Assembly: GCF_008326305.1 (NCBI RefSeq)
Contig: NZ_BIXY01000009.1
Location: 12,246-76,245 of the forward strand
Direction of reading: 5' to 3'
Length of the DNA stretch: 64,000 nucleotides
Origin: Dictyobacter arantiisoli
Lineage (GTDB): Bacteria > Chloroflexota > Ktedonobacteria > Ktedonobacterales > Ktedonobacteraceae
Part shown: positions 1-8,028 of the stretch, in pieces
Layout of the letters: every line of letters starts with the position of its first letter
Position numbering within the stretch: the first letter of the stretch is position 1
Made by a program: the position numbers and the translations under genes
The notes under the pieces: generated by a model
Database searches by the model: none
Seen by the model: only the letters and a program-made list of their open reading frames with translations
Told to the model about the DNA's origin: nothing

Positions 1-274
1 CAATGTCATAGAGAATAGCCGAAAGTGTGCTGGTGCTTAATGCTAACGTCCCTAATCCTTTATGCTCCCAAGAGCAGCTAAAAGGGATTGCAGGCAACAA
101 TATCGCCTGTCCACTGGGGAATGATTTTGTAAGCTTTTCTGCGATGAGCTGGGCAATACGTAGGTCAGTATCCACTGGTAAATGTGGCCCATGTTGCTCA
201 CAGCTTCCTATTGGCAATATCACAACTCTTCTGTTTTCCGCATATAAATTTGATGCGGGCTGGTCTACATACAT
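1..274 (-). CDS. Creatininase-family protein, 5' part, runs off the left edge
   Basis: The minus-strand ORF starts at 274 behind a strong GAGGAGG ribosome site and stays open to base 1. The first 91 codons contain the N-terminal creatininase signature: VVILPIGSCEQHGPHLPVDTD at about residues 17-37, where the Glu, His and Asp residues are the usual metal ligands of creatinine amidohydrolase/FAPy deformylase-like enzymes. The family normally has about 240-260 residues, so most of the gene lies outside the window. At base 1 the sequence departs from the second copy (base 472). This suggests that this outer copy is the real, continuing gene. Substrate cannot be inferred from this fragment. Confidence 0.75.
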   Translation of the reverse strand, partial: MYVDQPASNLYAENRRVVILPIGSCEQHGPHLPVDTDLRIAQLIAEKLTKSFPSGQAILLPAIPFSCSWEHKGLGTLALSTSTLSAILYDI

Positions 275-943
275 TTTAGCCTCCTCTAAACTTCATCTTT
301 AGCCCTCTTTTACTATTTTAATTATAGCAGAATGTATAACAATTTCCTATAATGTAAATTGAACGCCAAAAACCATTGACAGGCACCTAATTTCATGGTA
401 AATATAGAGTGTGAACTTCGAAATACATTGTTGAATGCCAAAAGGCAAGAATGAACGCGTTAGCACATTGAAAATGTCATAGAGAATAGCCGAAAGTGTG
501 CTGGTGCTTAATGCTAACGTCCCTAATCCTTTATGCTCCCAAGAGCAGCTAAAAGGGATTGCAGGCAACAATATCGCCTGTCCACTGGGGAATGATTTTG
601 TAAGCTTTTCTGCGATGAGCTGGGCAATACGTAGGTCAGTATCCACTGGTAAATGTGGCCCATGTTGCTCACAGCTTCCTATTGGCAATATCACAACTCT
701 TCTGTTTTCCGCATATAAATTTGATGCGGGCTGGTCTACATACATTTTAGCCTCCTCTAAACTTCATCTTTAGCCCTCTTTTACTATTTTAATTATAGCA
801 GAATGTATAACAATTTCCTATAATGTAAATTGAACGCCAAAAACCATTGACAGGCACCTAATTTCATGGTAAATATAGAGTGTGAACTTCGAAATACATT
901 GTTGAATGCCAAAAGGCAAGAATGAACGCGTTAGCACATTGAA
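2..943. repeat. Perfect tandem duplication, 2 x 471 bp
   Basis: Bases 2-472 and 473-943 match base for base with a period of 471. The match breaks at base 1 (c against a at 472) and at 944 (t against a at 473), so exactly two copies are present. Each unit carries the promoter region and the 5' end of a creatininase-family gene on the minus strand. Absence of any mismatch implies a recent event or gene conversion. A collapsed or mis-joined assembly is an alternative because the repeat lies at the window edge. Confidence 0.93.
347..745 (-). pseudogene. Truncated duplicate of the creatininase-family gene
   Basis: The first 91 codons (745 down to about 473) are identical to those of the outer copy, including promoter and ribosome site. 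After LYDI the frame runs into the promoter region of the outer copy and encodes about 40 unrelated residues before a stop at 347. Metal-site residues encoded further along the family fold are missing, so an active enzyme is not expected. It could still be transcribed from its intact copy of the promoter. Confidence 0.8.
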
Positions 944-1121
944 TTTGAAGGGCTCCCATTCCTAAATGCGTCATTCGGGACGTAAAAAGCCTGAGGAGCG
1001 TTAGCGCACTCCACCAGGCTCATGAAACTTTTAAAACCACTATTCCAAGCGTTGTCAAGTCCTCGGTGTAGCATACTCGCAGAGAGGACTTGGCGTCAAG
1101 CAACCAAAGGAGCAAGATGCC
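944..1121. promoter_or_regulatory. Leader of the element A operon with two inverted repeats
   Basis: This stretch lies between the duplicated fragment and the first element gene. It holds a hairpin at 988-1020 (AGCCTG paired with CAGGCT, inner GGAG with CTCC) without a T-run. A 9-bp inverted repeat follows: CAAGTCCTC at 1056-1064 and GAGGACTTG at 1084-1092, a candidate operator. AGGAG at about 1108-1112 is a ribosome site for the sigma-like gene. I could not pick convincing -35/-10 boxes. The left boundary of the element is probably here, but no attachment repeat was found. Confidence 0.4.
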
Positions 1122-1823
1122 ATGATACACCATCCTCATATCCAGCTTACTCACGAGCAGCAGGATTGTTTAGTAGCACGAGCACGAGCGGGAGAGAAGG
1201 CTGCAAAGGATGATATTATCCTCTCTCTTTTCCCACGCTTGCAAGCAATGGCTTCCAAATTCATCTTTACGCATTTCCACAACAAGCATAGCGTTGAATG
1301 CGGGGACCTCGCCAATCAAGCTAGCATTACGGTGATAGAAATCTTCGATGTCGCATTAACCAAAGAGGACCCCTATGCCTATCTGATGAAAGCGGCAAAG
1401 CGTACCATGATTGAATATTACCTGCATGGCGACGCCGATACGATTAGAACGTGCCATCAGTATCAAGACCCCATTCCCGTCCTTAGCTTAGATACCCAAT
1501 TAGAAGCAAGCGAAACGTTTTGTGCCGCATTGCAAACTGCTGAACTACGCCTGGAGGTTCCACCGACCCCAGAAGAAATCTATGCAGACCTCTACAAGGC
1601 TATTGAAACCCTTCCGGAAAAGCAGCGAGCAATCATTCGTCGATGCTACACCTTGGGTTTAGGTGATACACCCATCACGCTCAACGAAATGAGTCGTCTA
1701 CTTTCTCCGAAATCACCCCGGCCTGCCAATGCCCATTATTACAACAAAACGGCACTGTCCGCACTGCGTACGCTTTTAACTCCTGCCTCTGCTGCCTACT
1801 GTGTTGGAGGTGCCAAGTGCTAG
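1122..1823 (+). CDS. Sigma-70-like regulatory protein
   Basis: This 233-residue protein has the layout of a small sigma factor. A helical N-terminal half (residues about 8-110) includes a region 2-like stretch ending near DPYAYLMKAAKRTMIEYY. A C-terminal segment at about 160-215 begins ALETLPEKQR-like (IETLPEKQRAIIRRCYTLG), the usual entry to the region 4 helix-turn-helix. It is the first gene of an overlapping operon, so it may direct transcription of the element's own promoters. The ATG has AGGAG nine bases upstream. Region 2 is weak by eye, and a non-sigma DNA-binding protein remains possible. Its stop overlaps the next start. Confidence 0.6.
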   Translation: MIHHPHIQLTHEQQDCLVARARAGEKAAKDDIILSLFPRLQAMASKFIFTHFHNKHSVECGDLANQASITVIEIFDVALTKEDPYAYLMKAAKRTMIEYYLHGDADTIRTCHQYQDPIPVLSLDTQLEASETFCAALQTAELRLEVPPTPEEIYADLYKAIETLPEKQRAIIRRCYTLGLGDTPITLNEMSRLLSPKSPRPANAHYYNKTALSALRTLLTPASAAYCVGGAKC

Positions 1824-3514
1824 CGTCTTCTATTGCAGAGCATTCAACGATTCTGTTACGGCCGTATCAGGAAGCATGCATTGATCAAATCATGGCAGCA
1901 TATAAGCGCCAGCCTATTGGTGGCAAGACTTTAGTGGTTCTCGCAACGGGAGGCGGAAAGACGGTGGTGTTTGCTGAAGTGGCCCGACGTCTTGGCCTCA
2001 CCACGTTGATCATTGCCCATCGTCAAGAACTCCTTCAACAAGCTGCTGATAAGTTCCGAATGATTGATCCGACGGCTATTATTGGGCAGGTTGGAGCTGG
2101 ACGCCATGAGTATGGGGCACCGGTAACTGTAGCATCAGTTCAAACAATTAGTCGCCCTGAACACCTCAAGAACTTGAAACTGTTTGGGTACCAGCTGGTC
2201 GTTATTGACGAATGCCACCATAGTGCGGCAAATGGGTATCAAGCAGTTCTAGACGCGCTTCCGGATGCCTTCGTGCTTGGAGTGACTGCAACCCCGGACC
2301 GTCTGGACAAGCAGAATATTGAGAACATCTTTGGTGAGCCCGTTTTTACAGCTTCAATCATCGATATGGTTGAGCAGCACTACCTCTGCGATCTGCGTGC
2401 GATTGCAATCCCGACTACGACATCACTGGATAACGTCCATACGCAAGCTGGGGATTTTAAACTGGATGAATTAGAAGTTGCTGTTGATACAGATGACCGC
2501 AATAATCGTATTGTTGCAGCATATCTCCAGCACTGTGAAGGACGCCAAGCTCTTTGTTTTTCAGTGACTGTGGAGCATGCAATACATCTGGCGGATGCGT
2601 TCAATGCATCTGGCGTGCGTGCGGCCGTTGTGAGTGGTGATACTGCACCAGAGCAACGGAAACGTCTCCTCCATGATTATGAACGCGGTGAGATACAGAT
2701 ACTGTGCAATTGTGGCGTGCTTACCGAGGGGTATGATTCTCCACAAACCTCTTGTATTATCGTCGCACGTCCTACCAAGTCAAGAGCACTCTTTGTCCAA
2801 ATCGTTGGGCGCGGAACCCGCCTTGCCCCTGAAAAAAACGACTGTGTAATCCTGGATATCACGGACAATTGCCTCAAACATCGTATTCAACCTCTGACAT
2901 TAAGCAAGGCATTAGAGTTATCCCTTCTCGACGGCGAGAGTGTGATCGAGGCCAAGAAGCGCGAGATCACAGAAATGGAAGCAGAAGAACACGAAAAAGA
3001 GGAACGGACAACAAAGGTTTCACGGCGCACGCAGGATCTCCTTCTCAATATGTTGGACCGAATGCCTTGGAAACGTCAATCTAACGGCGCATATGTCCTA
3101 GAGGTGGGCGTACACCAGCATAAAATCTACCTGACCCCCTCGGAAGAGAAAGATGGTTACTATTCCGTGTGGGCAAAGCTTGCTCCAGACTTCCAGAAGC
3201 AGCAATGGCTGAAAGACTCCACGTTAGAGTGGGCTCAACAGCATGCAGAAATGAAAGCACGACTTCTTCAATCAAGCGAGAAAAAGTTGGTTCTTGTTGA
3301 TAATAATGCACCCTGGCGTAGTAACCCTGTCACTAAAGGCCAGATCTACATGCTACGTAAATACAACATTGCCTATACTCCAACCATTACATCGGGGGAA
3401 GCCTCTGATCTGATAGGCAGGGCAATAGAGGATGGCGCGAAAGCGAAAGCAGAGACGAAGGCAAAGAAGGCTCAGAAAGTCATTAAGAAGCTCATAAAGG
3501 GGGGCATACGATAA
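1817..3514 (+). CDS. Superfamily 2 DECH-box helicase
   Basis: This 565-residue ATPase is of the DEAD/DEAH 'type III restriction res subunit' type. A Q-like LRPYQ motif lies at 14-18, Walker A ATGGGKT at 43-49, the DECH box at 131-134 and TATPDR at 157-162. A C-terminal helicase lobe contains GRGTRLAPEK, motif VI, at about 330. The last 200 residues are charged and helical, ending in a Lys/Ala-rich tail, and have no recognised domain. The GTG start is preceded by GGAGGTG and overlaps the sigma-like gene by 7 bases. No nuclease or R-M specificity subunit is adjacent, so the likely role is DNA unwinding during element replication or repair. Exact substrate is unknown. Confidence 0.85.
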   Translation: MLASSIAEHSTILLRPYQEACIDQIMAAYKRQPIGGKTLVVLATGGGKTVVFAEVARRLGLTTLIIAHRQELLQQAADKFRMIDPTAIIGQVGAGRHEYGAPVTVASVQTISRPEHLKNLKLFGYQLVVIDECHHSAANGYQAVLDALPDAFVLGVTATPDRLDKQNIENIFGEPVFTASIIDMVEQHYLCDLRAIAIPTTTSLDNVHTQAGDFKLDELEVAVDTDDRNNRIVAAYLQHCEGRQALCFSVTVEHAIHLADAFNASGVRAAVVSGDTAPEQRKRLLHDYERGEIQILCNCGVLTEGYDSPQTSCIIVARPTKSRALFVQIVGRGTRLAPEKNDCVILDITDNCLKHRIQPLTLSKALELSLLDGESVIEAKKREITEMEAEEHEKEERTTKVSRRTQDLLLNMLDRMPWKRQSNGAYVLEVGVHQHKIYLTPSEEKDGYYSVWAKLAPDFQKQQWLKDSTLEWAQQHAEMKARLLQSSEKKLVLVDNNAPWRSNPVTKGQIYMLRKYNIAYTPTITSGEASDLIGRAIEDGAKAKAETKAKKAQKVIKKLIKGGIR

Positions 3515-3882
3515 TGGGACGACATTTGAAAGGAACGCCGAAACGCATGCCCCGTAAAGAGGCTCTTGATACCTTACGTCTGCTGCAAGAGAAATATATC
3601 GATCTCTTGTCGTATGGGCAATTTACGCAAGAGCACGAAAAGGAATTCCGTGCGCAACTGCGTGAAGCATTCGAATCGCTTACTGCAATGGTTTATGGTC
3701 CCCCTAGTTTGTGGCAATATTCCTTCCTTTGTAAAAAATGCCACAAGCGTTATGCAGAGATTGGGTGTACTGCAGAGTATGGGGATGACAGTAGTGGAAG
3801 TTACTACCACTCCTGCTGCAAGGTTTGTTACGACCAACTCAAAACAGAGGGCAAGCTTATCGAAGGTGAGGTGCAATTATGA
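3514..3882 (+). CDS. Hypothetical Cys-rich protein
   Basis: This 122-residue protein is of unknown function. The N-terminal half is helical and charged. The C-terminal half contains CKKCHKRY at about 72-79 and a second cluster, HSCCKVC, at about 100-106, which together look like a zinc-binding site. The TAATG overlap with the helicase and the ATGA overlap with the DUF488 gene show translational coupling at both ends. A zinc-stabilised partner of the neighbouring helicase or methyltransferase is a guess only. Confidence 0.6.
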   Translation: MGRHLKGTPKRMPRKEALDTLRLLQEKYIDLLSYGQFTQEHEKEFRAQLREAFESLTAMVYGPPSLWQYSFLCKKCHKRYAEIGCTAEYGDDSSGSYYHSCCKVCYDQLKTEGKLIEGEVQL

Positions 3883-4364
3883 CACCAGAACGTTTGGCAT
3901 CTCTTCAGGCCTTTCATATGCAGCAAGAATATCCAGTGAATTCGCTTCTGCCAGGCAGAGCACCCGAAGAAGGCGCGCTGACCACGATTGGCTATACAGA
4001 GCAGGATGCAGCATTGCACCTTGCACAGTACTTGGCTCAACCACGTACTGCTCTGATCGATATTCGCTACACGCCCTACTCTCGTTGGCGGCCGGAATGG
4101 AATAGCACCGCACTTCAAGCAGTATATGGACTGCGCTACACGCATATCAAGGCCTTAGGCAACGTCAACTATAAAACTCCTGGATCACCTATTCAGTTGC
4201 TTGATCCGGATCTCTCTGTGGCGAAGCTCGTGCAGTTGCTCCGACAAGGCATCAGTTTGAAGCTGCTCTGTGCCTGCAAAGATTATGAGCGTTGCCATCG
4301 GAAAGTTGTCTTTACCTTGGTCATGGAGGCCCTCGTTGCCTCACAGGGGGAGGTGCACGCATGA
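3879..4364 (+). CDS. DUF488 family protein
   Basis: This 161-residue protein shows the DUF488 hallmarks. The N-terminal strand TTIGYTEQD lies at about 38-46, LIDIRYTPYSRW in the middle and a C-terminal Cys/His site, CACKDYERCHRKVV, at about 131-144. The biochemical role of DUF488 proteins is not established. They are often found in mobile DNA beside DNA-modification genes, as here. The gene starts inside the previous stop (ATGA) and ends inside the start of the helicase-methyltransferase gene, so its product is probably made together with them. Confidence 0.8.
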   Translation: MTPERLASLQAFHMQQEYPVNSLLPGRAPEEGALTTIGYTEQDAALHLAQYLAQPRTALIDIRYTPYSRWRPEWNSTALQAVYGLRYTHIKALGNVNYKTPGSPIQLLDPDLSVAKLVQLLRQGISLKLLCACKDYERCHRKVVFTLVMEALVASQGEVHA

Positions 4365-6625
4365 GCACAAGAGAAACCTATCAGGCATTTTTACAGACGA
4401 AGCAAGTGCGTGTACGGCCCGCCGGGATCGAGATCTCGTGCGCCGAACTGCATCCCAGGCTTTTCCCATTCCAACAAGTAATCGTTCAGTGGGCACTTCA
4501 CCAGGGACAAGCCGCTATCTTTGCTGATTGTGGCCTGGGTAAGACTGGTATGCAACTCATCTGGGCACACGTGATTCACCAACGAACCAACCGTGATGTG
4601 CTCATACTGGCCCCCCTCACAGTCGCACGCCAAACCGTCAAGGAAGGTGGGGAATTTGGCCTATCGGTCCACATCTGTCGGTCACAGGCGGACGTGCAAC
4701 CCGGGATCAACATCACCAACTATGAGATGCTTGCGCACTTTGATCCTGCTCATTTTGTTGGTGTCGTGCTCGACGAGAGCAGTATTCTGAAATCGTACAT
4801 GGGCAAGACGAAACGAGCGTTGGTGGAGGCCTTTGCTGGCACGCCGTATCGTCTCTGCTGCACGGCAACCCCGGCACCCAATGATGTGATGGAGATTGGC
4901 AATCACAGCGAGTTCCTTGGCATTATGCCATCTAGCGAGATGCTCATGCGGTGGTTTATCAATGATACCATGCAGAATGGTCACTATCGCCTGAAAGGGC
5001 ACGCCTCGCACGACTTCTGGCAGTGGATCTCCTCCTGGGCTATCTCGCTACGCAAGCCCTCTGATCTGGGGTGCTCTGATGAAGGATTTACCTTGCCAGA
5101 GCTGCGGATCACGCATCACTACATTGATACCGACATCACTACCGGTATGGAGCAAGGACAACTCTTCCGCGCTCCAGTCCTCTCAGCGACGAACTTGCAT
5201 AAAGAGATGCGCCTCACTGCACCAGACAGAGCGCAGGCCGTTGCCGATTTGGTGAATGGAACTACAGAGACCTGGGCAATTTGGTGCAACACCAATTATG
5301 AAGCCGACGAGCTGGCGAAACGTATTCCGGATGCGGTAGAGGTACGCGGTTCGGATAGTCTCGACGCCAAAGAGCGGACACTCACCGCATTCACAATGGG
5401 TCACGCACGTGTGATCATCACCAAGCCAGGCATTGCTGGATATGGACTCAATTGGCAGCATTGCCATCATACCGCATTCGTTGGGCTATCCTACTCCTTT
5501 GAGGACTTCTATCAAGCGGTTCGGCGTTTCTATCGCTTCGGCCAAATGCATCCCGTCGAGGTGATCATCGTCGCAGCAGAGACCGAAGGCCCACTCGTGA
5601 GTGCCTTAGAGCGGAAGGTACAGGCGCATCTCCAAATGAGCGATGCCATGAACACCCAGACGGCTGCGCTGCCTGCACACGATGCGTTGGATCTTCAACG
5701 GCACGAGACATTCACTGTAGAGCAAGGAGAACAGTGGCAACTCTATCATGGTGATTGTGTGGCGGTCACCCAGCAGCTGCCAGCGGAAAGCGTGCATTTC
5801 AGCATCTTTAGCCCACCCTTTAGTAATCTTTACATCTATTCGGATGCCGTTGAGGACATGGGAAACTCGGCAGGTGATGAGGAGTTCTTCCGCCATTTCG
5901 ATTTCTTGATCCCTGAATTGCTCCGGATCACTCGACCGGGACGCCTGTGCGCAGTGCATTGTAAGGATCTGATCAACTACAAATCTCGCGATGGCGCAGC
6001 TGGCATTCGAGATTTCTCTGGAGAGCTCATTCGGCACTTCAGTACGGCCGGCTGGCAATATCACTCAAAAGTGACCATCTGGAAGGACCCGGTGATCGAG
6101 ATGCAGCGCACCAAAGCGCATGGCTTGCTCTATAAGCAATTGCGTGCGGATAGCACCTTTTCGCGGCAAGGCCTGGCGGAATATCTCTTGATTTTCCGCA
6201 AATGGGCACACACTGAAGAGGAAGAGGCACAGATCGAACCGGTTACTCACACCACAGAGGATTTTCCTCTAGAGATCTGGCAACGCTATGCGTCCCCCGT
6301 CTGGTTTGATATTCGGCAAACACATGTGCTCAACGTTGAGCAGGCACGGGAAAGCCCGGATGAGAAGCATATCTGCCCCTTGCAATTAGATGTGATTGAG
6401 CGCGCGCTTCAGCTCTGGAGCAATCCTGGTGAGACGATCTTCTCTCCCTTCACCGGCATTGGTTCCGAAGGCTATGAGGCACTGCGCTTAGGACGGCACT
6501 TCATTGGGGTTGAACTCAAGGAAAGCTACGTGAAAGCTGCACGGAAGAACCTAGAGCGGATACTTCAGAAGAAAACGCAAAGGACGTTGTTCGATGAGTT
6601 TGCAGAGAGTGAGGTGCTCGCATGA
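4361..6625 (+). CDS. SNF2-like helicase fused to an N4/N6 DNA methyltransferase
   Basis: This 754-residue fusion has a helicase half at residues about 25-430. It shows Walker A GLGKT near 58-62, a DESS box near 137, CTATPAPND near 167 and a C-terminal lobe with NWQHC and QAVRRFYRFGQ, typical of SNF2/ERCC-like proteins. The second half (about 465-754) is a beta-class amino-methyltransferase. Catalytic motif IV is SPPFSNLY (about 484) and lies before the SAM-binding motif FTGIGSEG (about 697) and FIGVELKESY. The enzyme should methylate adenine-N6 or cytosine-N4. The ATG at 4361 overlaps the DUF488 stop; an in-frame upstream ATG at 4292 would overlap that gene and is not preferred. Confidence 0.85.
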   Translation: MSTRETYQAFLQTKQVRVRPAGIEISCAELHPRLFPFQQVIVQWALHQGQAAIFADCGLGKTGMQLIWAHVIHQRTNRDVLILAPLTVARQTVKEGGEFGLSVHICRSQADVQPGINITNYEMLAHFDPAHFVGVVLDESSILKSYMGKTKRALVEAFAGTPYRLCCTATPAPNDVMEIGNHSEFLGIMPSSEMLMRWFINDTMQNGHYRLKGHASHDFWQWISSWAISLRKPSDLGCSDEGFTLPELRITHHYIDTDITTGMEQGQLFRAPVLSATNLHKEMRLTAPDRAQAVADLVNGTTETWAIWCNTNYEADELAKRIPDAVEVRGSDSLDAKERTLTAFTMGHARVIITKPGIAGYGLNWQHCHHTAFVGLSYSFEDFYQAVRRFYRFGQMHPVEVIIVAAETEGPLVSALERKVQAHLQMSDAMNTQTAALPAHDALDLQRHETFTVEQGEQWQLYHGDCVAVTQQLPAESVHFSIFSPPFSNLYIYSDAVEDMGNSAGDEEFFRHFDFLIPELLRITRPGRLCAVHCKDLINYKSRDGAAGIRDFSGELIRHFSTAGWQYHSKVTIWKDPVIEMQRTKAHGLLYKQLRADSTFSRQGLAEYLLIFRKWAHTEEEEAQIEPVTHTTEDFPLEIWQRYASPVWFDIRQTHVLNVEQARESPDEKHICPLQLDVIERALQLWSNPGETIFSPFTGIGSEGYEALRLGRHFIGVELKESYVKAARKNLERILQKKTQRTLFDEFAESEVLA

Positions 6626-8028
6626 CGCTTGATATTACGGTCACTGATATGTTTTGTGGAGCCGGTGGGAGTACCACCGGTGCCATTCAGGCAGGAGCAC
6701 GGGTCAATCTCGCGATTAATCATTGGGCACGGGCTATTGAGACCCACAACACGAATTATCCTGAGGTCACACATGCCTTGACTGACTTGCACATGGCGAA
6801 TCCACGCCGCTTCCCTGGATCGACCATCCTAGAGGGGAGTCCTGAATGTACCGAGCATACCCTCGCCAAAGGGCGAAAACGCACGGGGCAAGGCCAATTA
6901 GAACTGTGGGACACAGGCGCTTCAGATCTGGCAACAGCGGCAGAGGAACGCAGTCGCTGTACTATGTGGACACCATTGGATTGGGCGGAGTGCCACAACT
7001 ACCAAGCCGTTATTCTCGAAAATGTGGTGGATGTCCATCTTTGGAGACCTTTTCAAGCATGGTTACAGGCGTGGCGTAGCCTCGACTACGATTTCGAGGT
7101 GGTGTACCTCAATTCAATGCACGCCCATCCAACGCCTCAGAGTCGAGATCGGATGTACTTTGTAGCCTGGAAACGTGGTAACCGACGCCCGAACCTCAAA
7201 ATCACACCAGCTGCTCATTGTGGCCCATGTGCCAAAGATGTTGCATCCATTCAATGCTGGAAAAATCCAACACGCCGCTATGGCAAATACAAACAGCAAT
7301 ATGTCTATTGTTGCCCACGCTGTGCACAGGAGGTAATACCATACTACTATGCGGCCGCGACGGCAATTGATTGGTCTGTGCCTGCACCGCGCATTGGTGC
7401 TCGAAAAAAACCATTGAAGGAGAAGACACAGAACCGCATCAAGTATGGATTGGAAAAGTTTACGAGAGAGAACCATCCTTTTTTGCTTCAGACCTCTCAT
7501 GGTGTCTGTGGGCATGCAAGTTATGTGACATCGGCCTCTGAGGTCCCCTTTCCTACTCAAACCACGCGACAGGATATGGCCTTGTGTGTGCCTTCACCTT
7601 TTATTCTTGATCATCTGGGGGAATATCGCCCACGAAGTATCACCAGGCCCCTTTCCACTGTGTGTGCAGCTGGAAACCATCACAGCATCATCCTCCCCCC
7701 GCAGGCACAGGCGTACTTGATGACCTACTACAATCATGGACAGCTCCTTCCTGTGCATGAAGCCGCGCCAACGGTGACAACGCTTGAACGGCATGCCCTC
7801 GTTACGACGGAGAATGCGGCCCCAGATATAGAGGATTGTGGCTTTCGGATGCTGATACCCAAAGAGATTCAAGCAGCAATGGCCTTCCCTGAAAACTATG
7901 TTGTGACGGGAACCCATCGTGAGCAGGTCAAGCAACTGGGAAATGCGGTAACACCGCCGGTCATGAAGTTATTAATGGAGCGTGTGCTTGCCTCACTGGC
8001 AGGCGGTGTATCGGGAGGATTACAATGA
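6622..8028 (+). CDS. DNA cytosine-C5 methyltransferase
   Basis: This 468-residue enzyme has the C5-methyltransferase order. Motif I FCGAGGS lies at about 10-16 and motif IV EGSPECTEHT holds the catalytic Cys at about 76. Motif VI ENV follows at about 133, then motif VIII PQSRDRMYFVA and a C-terminal motif X QLGNAVTPPV. Motif IV reads SPEC where most family members have PPC. Between about 199 and 236 sits a four-Cys cluster (CGPC, CCPRC) that looks like a zinc ribbon inside the target-recognition part. No cognate endonuclease is visible. It may act as an orphan enzyme protecting the element from host restriction. ATGA overlaps with both neighbours place it in the operon. Confidence 0.88.
   Translation: MTLDITVTDMFCGAGGSTTGAIQAGARVNLAINHWARAIETHNTNYPEVTHALTDLHMANPRRFPGSTILEGSPECTEHTLAKGRKRTGQGQLELWDTGASDLATAAEERSRCTMWTPLDWAECHNYQAVILENVVDVHLWRPFQAWLQAWRSLDYDFEVVYLNSMHAHPTPQSRDRMYFVAWKRGNRRPNLKITPAAHCGPCAKDVASIQCWKNPTRRYGKYKQQYVYCCPRCAQEVIPYYYAAATAIDWSVPAPRIGARKKPLKEKTQNRIKYGLEKFTRENHPFLLQTSHGVCGHASYVTSASEVPFPTQTTRQDMALCVPSPFILDHLGEYRPRSITRPLSTVCAAGNHHSIILPPQAQAYLMTYYNHGQLLPVHEAAPTVTTLERHALVTTENAAPDIEDCGFRMLIPKEIQAAMAFPENYVVTGTHREQVKQLGNAVTPPVMKLLMERVLASLAGGVSGGLQ

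Noticed and set aside
1817-8028. A classical restriction-modification or BREX/DISARM-type defence operon
   Set aside because: Helicases and methyltransferases are present, but no nuclease, PglZ, DrmB or specificity subunit is recognisable, and the genes are coupled to replication proteins.
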